From Ligula intestinalis (lineage: Eukaryota > Platyhelminthes > Cestoda > Diphyllobothriidea > Diphyllobothriidae), in NCBI GenBank assembly GCA_036362985.1, contig JAYGXS010000007.1, forward strand, positions 21,002,612 to 21,066,611: DNA of 64,000 nt, written 5' to 3'. A program made the position numbers and the translations under genes. The notes beneath the pieces were generated by a model, which saw only the letters and a list, made by a program, of their open reading frames with translations, had not been told where the DNA came from and ran no database searches. Positions 1 to 45,443 of the stretch are shown here, in pieces (position 1 is the stretch's first letter; every line of letters starts with the position of its first letter).

Positions 1-544
1 GTAGGCCCAATTTCCACTTTTTCAGAATTTCCCACTTTTCTTAAAAGTTGGTATTTCTAAATAAAAAACTAATATTTGATAAACCGCAGTATGCTTTCTT
101 TTTGAGAACCACCGTTTCTTTATTGCTGTAAGGTTTTGGGGGACTTAATGTGAGCTGCATTTGCGTAACAGGAATTTTATTTTAAAAATGGTTGGATTTC
201 ATCAGTTATAACACCTACTGTAGCATAACCACTTCCCTCTTTGTGTCCTTAACGCCGTTTCTACTGATTTTCATTGGGTCATTACTACTGATGTACTGCA
301 GTTCCTACGCTAAATGTGTCAGGTGGGTTTGAAACTATCGGGGTATAGCGTAGCTGAGACGGCAGGCAGCTGACGCATTTACCAAACACATCATCAGCTG
401 ATGAGTGGATTGGGAGTCAGACGGCACCGCCTCATTCTAATCCCTGGTTGTGTTAATCCTGGTATGTGTGTTTATGTGTCAATGGGGCCACGTCTTGCTC
501 GTGCATACGGGTTTACCAGGCCTGCTAGTCGCTGAGTCCTACGC
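1..544. other. No recognised gene
   Basis: No exon, tRNA or intact transposon protein was recognised in the first half kilobase. The following dispersed repeat (R1b) begins near 545, so this stretch may be a further degraded repeat. Nothing stronger can be said from sequence alone. Confidence 0.4.
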
Positions 545-690
545 TGCCTCCAGTCTTCTTGATTTTGCATTGACATTGGGCTCAGATGGGTGAGGAAAGG
601 GAGCTAGTGCGGTAGATACAGCGCAAGTCTACCATCACTTAAAACTGACTCACTCACAAGGCACCCTCCCTCTCTCGCAAGACAAAGCGC
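545..690 (+). repeat. Dispersed repeat R1b, copy 1
   Basis: A segment recurring at about 1450-1545, 6940-7115, 47625-47790 and 54385-54500. The diagnostic core is a 'gcggtaga' stretch followed by 'cgcaagtcta', then an A/T-poor tail ending near 'caccgtcc' in some copies. Several copies are preceded by a 'tcttgattctg...gtgggctcgggtgggtgag' type sequence. No coding capacity was seen. It is often found next to R1a (863-1440, 6290-6755), so R1a and R1b may be parts of one larger non-autonomous element. The family is unclassified; copies were matched by eye. Confidence 0.55.
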
Positions 691-862
691 CCGTTTGATT
701 TTGGCCATATCATAGAAAAGGTTAATGCATCGGAAAAACCACATTGGAATTAGTTGTAAGGATTTTCTCAAATTCTTGTCAGTTTTTACGAGCCTGTTCA
801 TTTGGAGTGCGGCCCCTTAATGGCCCACGTGATGCATGCGCTAGACAAACACTGGAGCCGGA

Positions 863-1440
863 TTAGGGCATGGCAGCCATTATTGAGGATGTGCGCCCGT
901 AGCGGGTCGTGCCTGGCTGACTAGCTCGCGTCGAAGTGCACTTTCCCAAACGCTCACCGATGTGCTTTCTCGACGTCTCGATCAGCCAATCATAGTTCTG
1001 GAATCGATGAGGCGACGAATGAGGAGCTTGCACGCGTGCCCAACGCAAGTTGCCTCTCTGCCCAAAATCTCCAGGCCAACCTAGACAATGAAAGATCTTC
1101 CTCACTCTGTCTTCTGGCCCGATTACTCTAAGACCTCACTTGGGCCCGGTCAACCTACTGATCGGACGTATCTCTCCCAAGTCAATCTATTCTCCTCTTC
1201 CGTTGTGTTCACAATTAAATCTTCCTTCTACTCTGGCCTTTAAAGACTTCTCTTCTCAACTAAGTAGCCATGGTCTGAAGATCTCAGTTGCACGGTTAGA
1301 CTCACTTAACCCCCTGCGATACACCCATAAAAAATGCCGTAGGGGTAAGAGTGTGGTTGCACGCCTAGATACAGGTTCCCGCAACGCCAACTACCTGTGC
1401 ATAATCCTGTCTCCGAGGTGTTCGGCTTGAAAATGATACC
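863..1440. repeat. Dispersed repeat R1a, copy 1
   Basis: Shares an extended match with 6290-6755. Both contain a block around 'gctcacgtcgaagtg', a block with 'cagccaatca', a block around 'cgtgcccaacgcag', and a common end around 'ggtctgaagatc' followed by 'ccccctgcgata'. The open frames here (863-1105 minus, 1140-1430 plus) have no recognisable domain and are not conserved in the second copy, so I read this as non-coding repeat. A solo-LTR origin is possible, but I could not define TG/CA ends or a target duplication. Confidence 0.5.
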
Positions 1441-1449
1441 GGATCAAAG

Positions 1450-1545
1450 TAAGAGAGGATGAGAGGGTGCGGTAGAACCTACGCAAGTCTATGATCATTG
1501 TAAACTAATTCAGGCGTCAGTGCCCGTCCCTATTGTGCCGTAAAA
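1450..1545 (+). repeat. Dispersed repeat R1b, copy 2
   Basis: A short R1b copy just after R1a copy 1, with the 'gtgcggtaga...cgcaagtctatgatca' core and a tail around 'cgtcagtgcccgtccc'. The R1a-R1b order is the same at 6290-7115, which supports one composite element. Confidence 0.5.
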
Positions 1546-1962
1546 AAGACGATCGGACTGTCTTCTTTTGCATGCCTTTTAGAAAGATGGTCTGTTCACG
1601 TTAATTTTGCCATTGTATGTACAATCAATGTTCTGGCCACTCTTATACATGAGACACTTTACAGTTCTTTATAAATTTCGTGTCTGGATCTGAACACCAT
1701 TTCCTTTGGGTGCAGATGTCCTTTAAAGTTTTGTTATATATCAATATATATATATATGTTCATGTTTTATAGTATCTTTCTAATTGTATTTATATTCGTT
1801 TTTATGTGTGAAGATTACATGGCCGCACATTGTATTCGTTTGTGTGTGTATCATCTAATACATCATTTATTTTTGCCATTCTGCATAGCGGCAAAATTTC
1901 AAAATGTTTATTTAGTTCTGGATTTTCTTTTTTTTATCTGATGTTGAGTCGAGACTTGTATT

Positions 1963-2760
1963 GATTGAAGTTCAATAGGTTCTTCGGGAAAGAGAATTTT
2001 TATTTTGTGAATTTTCGAAGTTGGAGACCCCGCTTCGTCTTCAGACATAGGGAAAAGTGAATGCAAAAACAACTTACAGTTAACATTTTAAATCGTACGA
2101 AAATCACTAATGCAGTGGCGTGGGCTGCTGTAGTGTGTTTCTTTCTGGTCGGAAAGGTTCGCGTCTCGCCCATTTCTGTTTGAGACTTTTGTACGAACAG
2201 TCCAACTCGACATGTCTGTTGATGCATGAAGTGTCCGAGTGCATCACTTCTAGGAATTCACGTCCTTTCTCGCAAGAACAGGTAGCGACAATACGAGTTT
2301 TTTTTCCCATGCAAACTTGTGTTCAGTATCTACGCAATGCATGGTGACTTCAGAATGACGGTCTAGTCTGTTTAACGCTAATTGATGCTTGTGAATGTGC
2401 ACAGAGGCGGGTCTTCCGGTCTGGCCACAATAAACCGCATCACATGATCCACATGGGATTTTATAGACCACTCCTTTCCTGTCTAAATAGTTCACCCTAT
2501 CCTTAGGATGTACCAATTGGGTGCGTAATGTCACTGTTGGTTTATGGGCTACCCATATGTGATGCTTCCTCAAATGTCTGGCAACAAGTTCGTGGCTGCA
2601 GCCCACGCCACTGCATTATTGATTTTCCTACGATTTAAAATCTTAGCAGTTAGTTGTTTTTGCATTCACTTTTCCCAGTCTGAAGACGAAGCGGGTCTCC
2701 AACTTCGAAAATTCACAAAATAAAAATTCTCTTTCCCGAAGAACCTATTGAACTTCAATC
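1963..2760. mobile_element. Inverted-repeat element FB1 holding a Penelope-like endonuclease fragment
   Basis: Two nearly identical arms in inverted orientation, 1963-2128 and 2598-2760 (about 165 bp), flank a 469-bp core. The outer ends read 'gattgaagttcaataggttc' inward from both sides, and the inner ends meet at 'tggcgtgggctgc'. The core encodes a GIY-YIG nuclease fragment on the minus strand. PLEs are known to carry LTR-like repeats in direct or inverted orientation, so this fits a truncated PLE with inverted terminal repeats. Each arm carries a hammerhead-like stretch: CUGAAGA, a GAAG/CUUC hairpin, then GAAA. No target-site duplication was identified. Confidence 0.7.
2107..2606 (-). pseudogene. 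Penelope-like element GIY-YIG endonuclease domain, frameshifted
   Basis: Read on the minus strand, the upstream frame (to 2606) carries a typical PLE stretch: a 'RTQLVHPKDR' region, 'DRKGVVYKIPCGSCDAVYCG' with the GVVY and YCG elements of the GIY-YIG fold, then QTGRPASVHIHKH and 'HSEVTMHCVDTEHKFAW'. The frame shifts near 2299-2306, inside a run of eight T on the plus strand, and resumes as 'TRIVATCSCEKGREFLEVMH...SCINRHVELD'. The same continuation appears in the 32.8-kb copy. In PLEs this domain is the C-terminal nuclease following the reverse transcriptase, but no RT is present here. It is a dead fragment. Confidence 0.8.
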
Positions 2761-3264
2761 TTTATTACTTGGGATGCCTACATTTCAAGACTTGTATATA
2801 TTATTGAACCAGGTATTTATAAAATATGTTATACCAAAGTTTATCTTGCTGCTTACGCAGTGGCAGGTACTTTCTTGACTTACAAAGTTGTCTTGCGTGA
2901 TCTTTATACTAGAAGCATTTGTTAAGTTCTGTTTTTTTATTTTATATTGTGCATATATTTTCTGGGGGGATTTGTTTGTCTAGGCCAAGAAACCTATGTT
3001 TCTAGACTAGCGTATTTGGCCTCGATTTTACGGCAGGATGGCTATATTACACCTTCAACCCCAATGATTACTGACCGGGACAACTCGAATAATAATTTCT
3101 GTTAAATGCTTTATTTTCAGCCCGCCAGATCACATAAGTCTGTTTATCATCCAGCAACACCCTTCGCACCACGTTTGAAGTATCCAATCCCACTTTTTAT
3201 ATTCTCTGGCATTTTATGCTCTCTGGCTGGGCGGGTAAATCGAGCTAAGTGTAATTAAATTCAC

Positions 3265-3480
3265 GGTTCTCGGCGTGCCTTTGTAACTCAAGTTGTAGAG
3301 CGCTGGCCGTACTAAGGCCTGCTCCCCTGTTGATATGGTTTCGAATCCCACCGAGGCCACACATTTTTCATAATTGCATTAACTGAAGTATTAAAACCGA
3401 ACCCGCTCACTTAATAAGTCACTCTGGTGGATGCTAGATGACTGCGTAGGAAAGCCTGCCTGGGCAGTCAGCTTACTGTG
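3265..3480 (+). repeat. tRNA-headed SINE (SINE-2), tandem copy 1
   Basis: The head resembles a tRNA gene: a box-A-like 'aactcaagttgtagagcgctgg' and a box-B-like 'ggtttcgaatccc' about 50 nt later, followed by 'accgaggccaca'. The body then has 'attgcattaactgaagtatt' and 'tctggtggatgctagatga'. Related copies are at 3545-3700, 38318-38430 (minus), 38753-38820 and 40975-41135 (minus). The boxes suggest RNA polymerase III transcription. It does not fold as an intact tRNA. Confidence 0.65.
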
Positions 3481-3544
3481 TCCGTATTGGTGGATTTCAT
3501 ACGAGCAGTGGGCTTGGCAGGTAAACTGATCCAGATGGAATCAA

Positions 3545-3700
3545 ATTCACGGCTTTAGGGCGTGCCTTCGTTGCTCAATTGGTAGATCATTAGCTGTTCT
3601 AAAGCCTTACCTGCTGATGCATATTCGAATCCCGCAGAGGCCATGCATTTTAAACATTTGGGTCAATTGAATAGGGTTCAGGAAAATTTGTCTCATTAAA
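3545..3700 (+). repeat. tRNA-headed SINE (SINE-2), tandem copy 2
   Basis: A second head-to-tail copy with 'cgtgccttcgttgctcaatt' plus 'ggtagatcattagctg' (box-A region) and 'attcgaatcccgcagaggcc' (box-B region), then 'tttgggtcaattgaata' in the body. The box B has lost a G, so it is probably weaker than copy 1. A diverged SINE body separates the two heads. Confidence 0.6.
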
Positions 3701-6289
3701 ATCCGATATGTGAACACAATATTGGGGAAGAGTATTTGGGTTCAGCCACTTCACTTTATTCCTTGATCAGCCACAGTTCACGGACAAGGCTTTATCCATC
3801 GGAGGCAGCACCAAATGTCTTTCATTATATGTTTTCTACATAAATTTCATCAAAGCTACTGAAGAGACAACCTTCGGCTGATAAAGCATGTGCTCCAGCG
3901 CACTTTACATCTATGGAAGTAGCAAAAGCTCATGTTTCCATGGTGTGTACGTGCGTGTGTCAGACCATTGCTGACGTGTAGGTTTCTTCCATACGTAATG
4001 CTAGCAAGTAAACATCTTTGTATTTGCATTGTTCAAATGCCTTCCAGGAAAACAAGGCTTTACTTGCTTCAAAATCGCCTATTTTAACGATATTCTGCTC
4101 TTCGTTCTGTCGCGTGTGGGGCCAATCGTTCGGTTCGAGTTACGAGTCATGAAAGTTGCTCTTTTGTCCGAGCGAGCGGACTTATCACTGCGTGTATTTG
4201 TAAACTGGATCATATATCCAACATACAGAGAGAGGGGGTTTTCAACTTGAGATAAGCTCACTACGGTTCAAATGCATGCAGCAGAACTGAGACAAAGCGA
4301 GAAGCCGCTGTTTAGACGCCAAATTTCCTGACACGACAGAAAAGTAAAAAAAGCTTCCTGACCCGTCAACTTTCGCTGGCAGGTTGAACGAAGCGACCGT
4401 GCAGCCTTTACTTCTAAGTGGTCGGAGAAGACGCGTCCGCAAAGCCTACATGTAATAAAGGATGAGGCAATGGAATCGGGAGCCTGCTTTGGCTGACTTC
4501 CTTGTTTAACGTGCCCTGCCTCAATTTCGAGCAAATTCACAGGCGGATATTCCCGGCTCGCTGACCTGAAGACCCTTGACCGACGTCTCCGCGCTCACAC
4601 ACGCGCGTCCAAATAATTGCAGCTGTCACAGGGCCACTTGAACACACCAACCCGCGGCGGACTGAGCATGGACCACCATACACGACACCCCCTCGGGTAA
4701 CGCAACACACAAATTGGATGCCAGTTGAACATGCTCCACAAACCTATAAAAGCATTTTCCAACGCTCTCGCCAGGGCTCTTCAGAACTTTCGGGATGTGT
4801 TAAAGCTACAATCACAGTCGTTGCCGAACTGAACAGGCGATCAATAGGATTAATTTTCAAGGCGGCTTTTTGTTATAAAACGGACACTAAGAAACAAGTA
4901 AATGGCTTTTCTCTTCAATATTGTTTATGCACTTCTACCTGGCTTGCTAGTAAGCTGCTAATTTATTTTGATCGCAATGTTGGCAAAAAGTTACGAACAA
5001 AACACCCCCAAATGATGACGCACCGCAATTGATATTTTTTGTTAAAAAGAACATGGGTGTCATTTAAGGTCTTACAATGGTTAACTCTTTTGGTGCACAC
5101 CATAATTCACTGATCGGCGCGGCTTTCGAATTTGAGCTACCCATTTTTTTGCTCTCCATTCACGTGGGAATTTATTATCCTATATTATCCTCTCTAATCC
5201 TCTGCTTTGTTTGTCTGCATTTGTGATCATGACGTCATATCGACAGTACACTGCTACCTTGTTAAATGCACGAAAACAAGTTATTTATCTACAACATATC
5301 ACCATCCCACTATTTGTCAAATGCGGCCAATCTGTCCCATATGCAATTAACCAACAACACCAACATCCAAAATTCTCCGTAGGATGAGAACACGAAGAAA
5401 AAAGCGTGTGAAGAAGGGGAAATTTAGAAGTTGAAAGCCGATCTGTCTCCATAGCTGATGTGAATGTCGTGAAAAACTTGACTTATGAGTATTACACGAC
5501 CTTTTACCTTTGTGCTTTTAGAAATGATCCTTTATTTACCTTACCATCTGCTCTCCGTTAATGGAGCCATTTTCGCTGAAAATTTAGGTTTGTAAAATCC
5601 TCAATATAGCATTCTTCTTCTGATGTATGTACTTTCATTCATTAGACGCGATTGAGGCATGTGAGCAACTGTCAACGGTGATAATTAATGAAGACACTTT
5701 GTATCAAGTCCAACTTTCACCATTTTGGCCCACTGGGATGCCAGCTTTATAAATCCTTCAGGGAAACAATCAATCTTAACAAGACATGTAACTTTGGGCG
5801 TCTGGTTCAGTGACTTCAAGCCATATAAGTTGGCTACCTCCAAGGCAACACCGCCAATGTGAAGAGATTTCAATGGAAAATTATAAATAGGTGAACCATA
5901 CCGTGGTAACTATAACCATTCAGACAGGTAACATTTATGGCTACAGTTGGAACAATTTACTCGCTCAGTTTACTACAACGTATGGAATCCACCAATTCTA
6001 GTAAAGTAAGCTACTGCCCTAGCAAAATTTCTTCAGCAATCAACGTAGAATCCACCAGCTAACTCCCTGCAGTAGTAAATTAATGGGGAGATTTTGACAG
6101 ATTTGAATGATTTGTAATTGACAAAAGGATGCCCCTTCGCGGATAAAAGACTGTAAGCTCGAGCCTGAAAGACCTGTTTGCCTGTTTGCAACAGGAATTA
6201 TGATTCAGTTACCGATGTCCTGCTGAGGACCAACATGATTAGGTGTGGAATTTTAATGAACTGCGTGCGAAGATGGTGGAGGTTGACTA

Positions 6290-6755
6290 GAGTGCGCCCT
6301 AAATGGGCCACGTAGTGGATGCACTTGTCATGAGTAGCTCACGTCGAAGTGAACCCTGCCAAAGTTCACAACCATTGTTCTCCACTTCTGGGAACAGCCA
6401 ATCAAAAATGCCGCAAAGCTACCCCCTGGCCCGGCAACAAATAACACGCCTGCATGCGTTCCCGACGCAGTCTGTCTGGCCAAAAACCTTCAAGACCGAT
6501 CCAGCCAATGACCGCTCACATTGGCCGCTGGCATGCTTGCTGCTAAATCCAAACTTAGGACCTGGCCGGTCTCCTAGCTGGTCGTGCGCTCCTAAGTCTA
6601 ACTTCTTCCCGTTCCTTCTCCATGTGTCTGTACATAGAATAAACTACCCCTAATACTCTGGACTCCATCGACTTCTTCCGTCCTAAGGAACTTTGGTCTG
6701 AAGATCGCAGTTGTCAGGGCTAAACTTATCTACCCCCTGCGATAAATTGACCCAA
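6290..6755. repeat. Dispersed repeat R1a, copy 2
   Basis: Diverged partner of 863-1440: begins at 'gtgcgccctaaatgggccac', passes through 'ctcacgtcgaagtg' and 'gaacagccaatca', and ends at 'ggtctgaagatcgcagttg' plus 'taccccctgcgata'. Blocks are in the same order as copy 1, with small indels. It is followed about 190 bp later by R1b copy 3. Confidence 0.5.
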
Positions 6756-6939
6756 CACAGGTGCCTGACCAGGACATGTCAGGCGTTACTCTGGTTGCGT
6801 CCTCATATAACCCATGCCGAACATGCTGGGGGAGGCTGTTGACATGCAGAGGGAGGTACAAGTTGACTGTGGCAATCCTCTTTCGTGAGATCTGAGTCAG
6901 GGATGATGGCGGCTCTGGCCTTGCTTGCCACCTGCGCCC

Positions 6940-7115
6940 GATTACACCGCCGGTCTCCTTGATTCTGGCTTGACTGTGGGCTCGGGTGGGTGAGTAAAGA
7001 GAGCCATAGGGCGGTAGATGCTGAGCAAGTCCACTACCAATTAAAAATCATACACGCGCGTTAGTCACCGTCCCTGCACCATTACCACGCCGTGGAGCAC
7101 ACGATGAACTCTCTA
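6940..7115 (+). repeat. Dispersed repeat R1b, copy 3
   Basis: Carries the full leader ('tctccttgattctggcttga', 'gggctcgggtgggtgag') and the core 'gggcggtagatgctgagcaa' with a tail around 'ttagtcaccgtccctg'. Best matched to the copy at 47625-47790, which also shares 'accacgc(t/c)gtggagc' downstream. Confidence 0.5.
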
Positions 7116-7396
7116 CGGGCAAAATGCCGAGGCCAAGGAAGCATTTACCAATATTTTCGGCTCCGGCAGCTGGTGGTCTTTGAAGAAGGCATTCTTCTCA
7201 AATATCTCCTTGTGCTTTGGCAGCAAATCACCTGAAGAGGTTAGCAAAAAGGCGACAGGTCAGTGGCTGTGAGGATTGAATATTCATTACTATGTCGATA
7301 TACTGCAGGTAAACTCACTCATGCAAAGCATTAATCGAGGTTCAAGTTTATAATTTAGTGTGCATTCGGTTGGTTGTCCCGGACTTTTTGTTGGTA

Positions 7397-7497
7397 CAGT
7401 AGTCGACGGTTATTAAGCTCACCTCGAGCCCAGACCAAATTGGGCTTTATAAGCGACAAGGTTTATTACCCGTGAGCTTAATAACCGGCGACTACTG
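7397..7497. mobile_element. pogo/Tigger-like MITE
   Basis: A 101-bp element with near-perfect terminal inverted repeats of about 26 bp. The left end begins 'cagtagtcgacggttattaa' and the right end is its reverse complement apart from one mismatch (gac versus gcc). It is flanked on both sides by TA (7395-7396 and 7498-7499). CAGT ends plus TA target duplication are typical of pogo-type Tc1/mariner relatives. It has no coding capacity, so it would need a transposase in trans. The high arm identity suggests it is not very old. Confidence 0.75.
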
Positions 7498-7499
7498 TA

Positions 7500-42633
<35,134 letters not shown>

Positions 42634-42694
42634 TTAACTACTCTTACTACTACGCAAAAATTTGTACGATCACTAGGAAGTAAAGAGTACTTGA

Positions 42695-42785
42695 GAAGAA
42701 GAAAACTCGATCGCTTGGACAATACTTTTATTCGCTTGACGTTTCGACATCCGTCGCGGATTCATCATCAGAGATATAGGCATAA
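42695..42785 (-). repeat. PLE-end-type repeat (family 2) with intact CUGAUGA and GAAA
   Basis: Minus strand: CUGAUGA, then a hairpin AUCCG-CGA-CGGAU with flanking bases, then GAAACGUCAAGCGAAUAAAA and 'gtattgtccaagcgatcga'. Both core elements are present. Outside the stem the flanking nucleotides do not pair cleanly and no stem III/cleavage triplet could be placed, so it is only hammerhead-like. It lies about 90 bp upstream of the annotated CDKL exon 1 in gene orientation. Confidence 0.5.
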
Positions 42786-43069
42786 AACGGTAGCAGAAAC
42801 GGGAAACAGTAACGAGTACTGTTGTACACCAAGTAGGTTATGGTAGATTAAAAAACGCTCACCATTTAGGTAACGGAATTTTCAAACTCTCATCAATCAA
42901 TGAATTCTATTTCGAAGTTCATGTTATGTGACTGGATAAGACAACAGTTTAGGAACTCAGTGTAGAGCTTCAGATTTAAAACCTCTAAATGATTTAAGAA
43001 TCCCTAGCTTCACTTGCCTTTTCTGTCTGTAGTAATAACAGAATTCAATCGGAATGTAATATTGTGCCG

Positions 43070-43205
43070 AGAGCTAGAGCGTTGGATTTCTAACTAAAGG
43101 GTCGTGAGTTCGGGCCTTGGGTGGTGCAGTACCTGGGATTAGATATGAGTGGCCGATGACGGCTAATGACCCAGGAATGGCCATTCCAGTCTGCCTAGTC
43201 TCTGT
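43070..43205 (+). repeat. tRNA-headed SINE with degenerate hammerhead motif
   Basis: 'gagagctagagcgttggatt' (box A), 'cgtgagttcgggccttgg' (box B), then 'gtggccgatgacggctaatg', 'acccaggaatggccattcca', 'gtctgcctagtc'. The core is CCGAUGA and GGAA, each one base from the active consensus (43153-43178). Confidence 0.55.
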
Positions 43206-43369
43206 TCATCTGCCTTCACTATTAGCCGCTGTGCAGCTGTTGACGGATCTGGAGGGAAAAATCCAAAGCACAATGAGACGAGTTAGTTCCGTTAGCGATC
43301 GATACACGTTGCTCCGCAAAGATTTATATTCCAGATCTAGACCGTCATGACAAGGAACACAATGCGTTG

Positions 43370-43480
43370 TGTTTAGAACGTTGGACTTCTAGCCAAAGGG
43401 TCGCGGGTCCAAGCTTTAGGTGCCGCATTGCCTGGACTGATTGGCTGATAACGGTGACTAAGCCATTCCAGTGTGCGTTA
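43370..43480 (+). repeat. tRNA-headed SINE, degenerate copy
   Basis: 'tttagaacgttggacttcta' (box A), 'gtcgcgggtccaagctttag' (box B), 'ttggctgataacggtgacta', 'agccattccagtgtgcg'. The hammerhead core is broken by insertion and deletion. It follows the previous copy by about 170 bp. Confidence 0.5.
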
Positions 43481-43789
43481 TCTTTTTGATAATGTCTCTC
43501 TGAATAATTCAATTTTTAAGAAGGAAACCCTCAGATTGGATACCCAACTCGCCCTTAGCTCTCCTCACCTTCTCCCAACCGACGCTGGATTTGAAAGAGC
43601 ACTATTTCTCCATGTTTTAAGTAGTATATTACGGAAATGTTTTGACTTCTTAACTATAGAATGGAAGGACACAGTGTATGACCTCATTAGTGCAAGGCAT
43701 AGGCTTTTCAATACCATAGTTGGCATAGAAGGTATTATCCATGATTCACATGACCATATTTTGAGCCAGCAAATGTTTTACCGACAAAC

Positions 43790-43955
43790 ATAGAGGACAT
43801 CCACGAAGGGCCTTTTCTGCCTCATTAGGCATCATCAGGTGATGTTACCTCAACTCCAATGTAGCAGTGGAAATCGCCGCCACACCCGAGTTTCGAACTC
43901 GCGTCTCTCCAACCAGGGGTGAACGCTCTAACCATTGAGCCACGGGTCTGCCGGG
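43790..43955 (-). repeat. tRNA-headed SINE with hammerhead motif (stem II GCCU/AGGC)
   Basis: Minus strand head: 'gtggctcaatggttagagcg' (box A) and 'gcgagttcgaaactcggg' (box B). After about 45 nt the motif at 43814-43838 reads CUGAUGA, stem U-GCCU, loop AAUG, AGGC-A (5 bp), GAAA. The core is intact and stem II is the strongest in the window, with bases different from the GGCU/AGCC copies. Sequence after GAAA ('aggcccttcgtggatgtcct') differs from the other SINEs, so this is a separate subfamily. Confidence 0.65.
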
Positions 43956-44727
43956 TTGTCGGTTTGTGTTCGGGACTATACAGTAGGGAGTAATTGTGCA
44001 CCGATCTGTTTCAGGATGTAACCAACCTGATTGATGCCTTTTTTGTGAGATTTCGGCAACCCGAGAATATATGTGTGAACAGGATTGGATGGGTACATCC
44101 TGAAACAGATCGGTGCGCAGTTACCGACTACTATGTTTTGAGATATTTTTGGAGTGATCGTATCCTTACTTAAGCGTGCTGGGAGGCACGTGACAGATGC
44201 ATAAAACATGTAGGTTCCAGATATAATCTTACCTAGAGCCGTCAGCTCTACGTAACAACGTGGACAATAGTGTTCTCATCCCGGTCCCATTTTATATGTC
44301 GGCTCAAACGACGATAACCGCCATGCCTTTTCTCTATAGTCTCGTACGGACAGAAAAATCTGTTTTATTCTAGCTGTCTAGATGGATAGTATATGCTCGA
44401 AAAATGAAGGGCATGAATAATCAAATCCAGTCATTTGGCCAGGTTGTGTGAATAGTTTACGAGGAGTTTGGGACAAGAGCCGGTAAGCGCTGGCATTAAA
44501 GTCCATCTCACATATAAGCAAATACTGTTTCCCTGAGGATCTGATTGTTCTCGTCAAAAGCAACTCAGTCATAGGCAGCATTCGCTAGTCCGATCCAGCC
44601 GTCGCTGCCCGGAAGAATTGAGTACAGTGATTGCTGCATATGTGTGAAACTTTGAGGTCCAGTGATCTTATCGTTTTCACCATCCCCAAATAAGAGGAAG
44701 AAGAAGGTACAAGAAGATGGACTCAAT

Positions 44728-45443
44728 TATATTGATACTGATACTTCGGACACTCGCTCGGTTCCATCGTCAAAGTAACTAGGTGATTTTTTCTGTTTGC
44801 CAGGACTTTTTCAGCTTTGCCGCATACCTGGTATGATATCCGTGCTCGACGCACAAACTTTGACCTGTCTGTTCGCTGTTGACTGGTCGTGAGTCTGACC
44901 ACTGGTGGACCCATGTGGCCTTTACGGCTGTCGGCGTACTGACTTGCCTGCCCCTCGTCGACCAACGGACTACTCACTTGTTGCTGCCTGCGTGCGTTGA
45001 TGTCAATCTCCTCCCCTATATTCCTCTGAATTCCACACATAAGTTTGCTTTGCCTTCCCGCTGGCCTTGGTCAGAGGAAATGGGACAGAAGCCGGCCAGG
45101 AACCACGTGACCAGCACGGAGCACTACCTCACTGCCGTGATCACGAGATCGACGTCAACTCACGTGGGCAGGAAAAAGTGATTATTCCGTCGGTCGACTA
45201 GGGACAGGCCAGTAGGCACGTTGGCTTGCCAACAATTGCGACAGCCGCAAAAGGGAACAAACGTAATACGAGCCCACCAACGGTCAATCTCCCGGACAGT
45301 CAGCAGGTCAAAGTTTGTGCGTCGAGCACGGATATAATACCAGGCATACGGCAAGGCTGAAACAGTCACGACAAACAGGAAAAATCACCTAAGTACTCTG
45401 ACGATGGAACTGAGCGAGTGTTCGCAACGTCAGCTTCAATATC
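44728..45443. mobile_element. Large foldback element FB4
   Basis: Inverted arms 44728-45010 and 45145-45443 (about 285-300 bp, diverged) surround about 135 bp. The shared arm sequence includes 'ccgtgctcgacgcacaaact' and 'cactcgctc(a/g)gttccatcg'. Near the outer end the right arm reads CTGACGA, then a GGAAC...GTTC hairpin, then GCAACGTCAG; the left arm has the same with other lesions. This resembles the CUGANGA-hairpin-GAAACGUCAG arrangement of family 2. No protein-coding signature was seen; the open frames in the arms mirror each other. Confidence 0.6.

Larger units (their letters stand above)
3701..7394. other. No recognised gene; contains R1a/R1b copies
   Basis: No exon with a recognisable domain. 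A minus-strand frame at 5685-5873 has protein-like composition but matches nothing I know. A minus-strand frame at 4268-4540 contains 'CRLCGRVFSDHLEV', superficially like half of a C2H2 finger, without the paired histidines. R1a and R1b copies occupy 6290-7115. The missing 3' exons of the CDKL kinase would lie in 1-9908 if the gene ends in this window, but I could not find them. Confidence 0.4.

Noticed and set aside
4268..4540. Possible C2H2 zinc finger (CRLCGRVF)
   Set aside because: The paired histidines are missing and there is no neighbouring finger.
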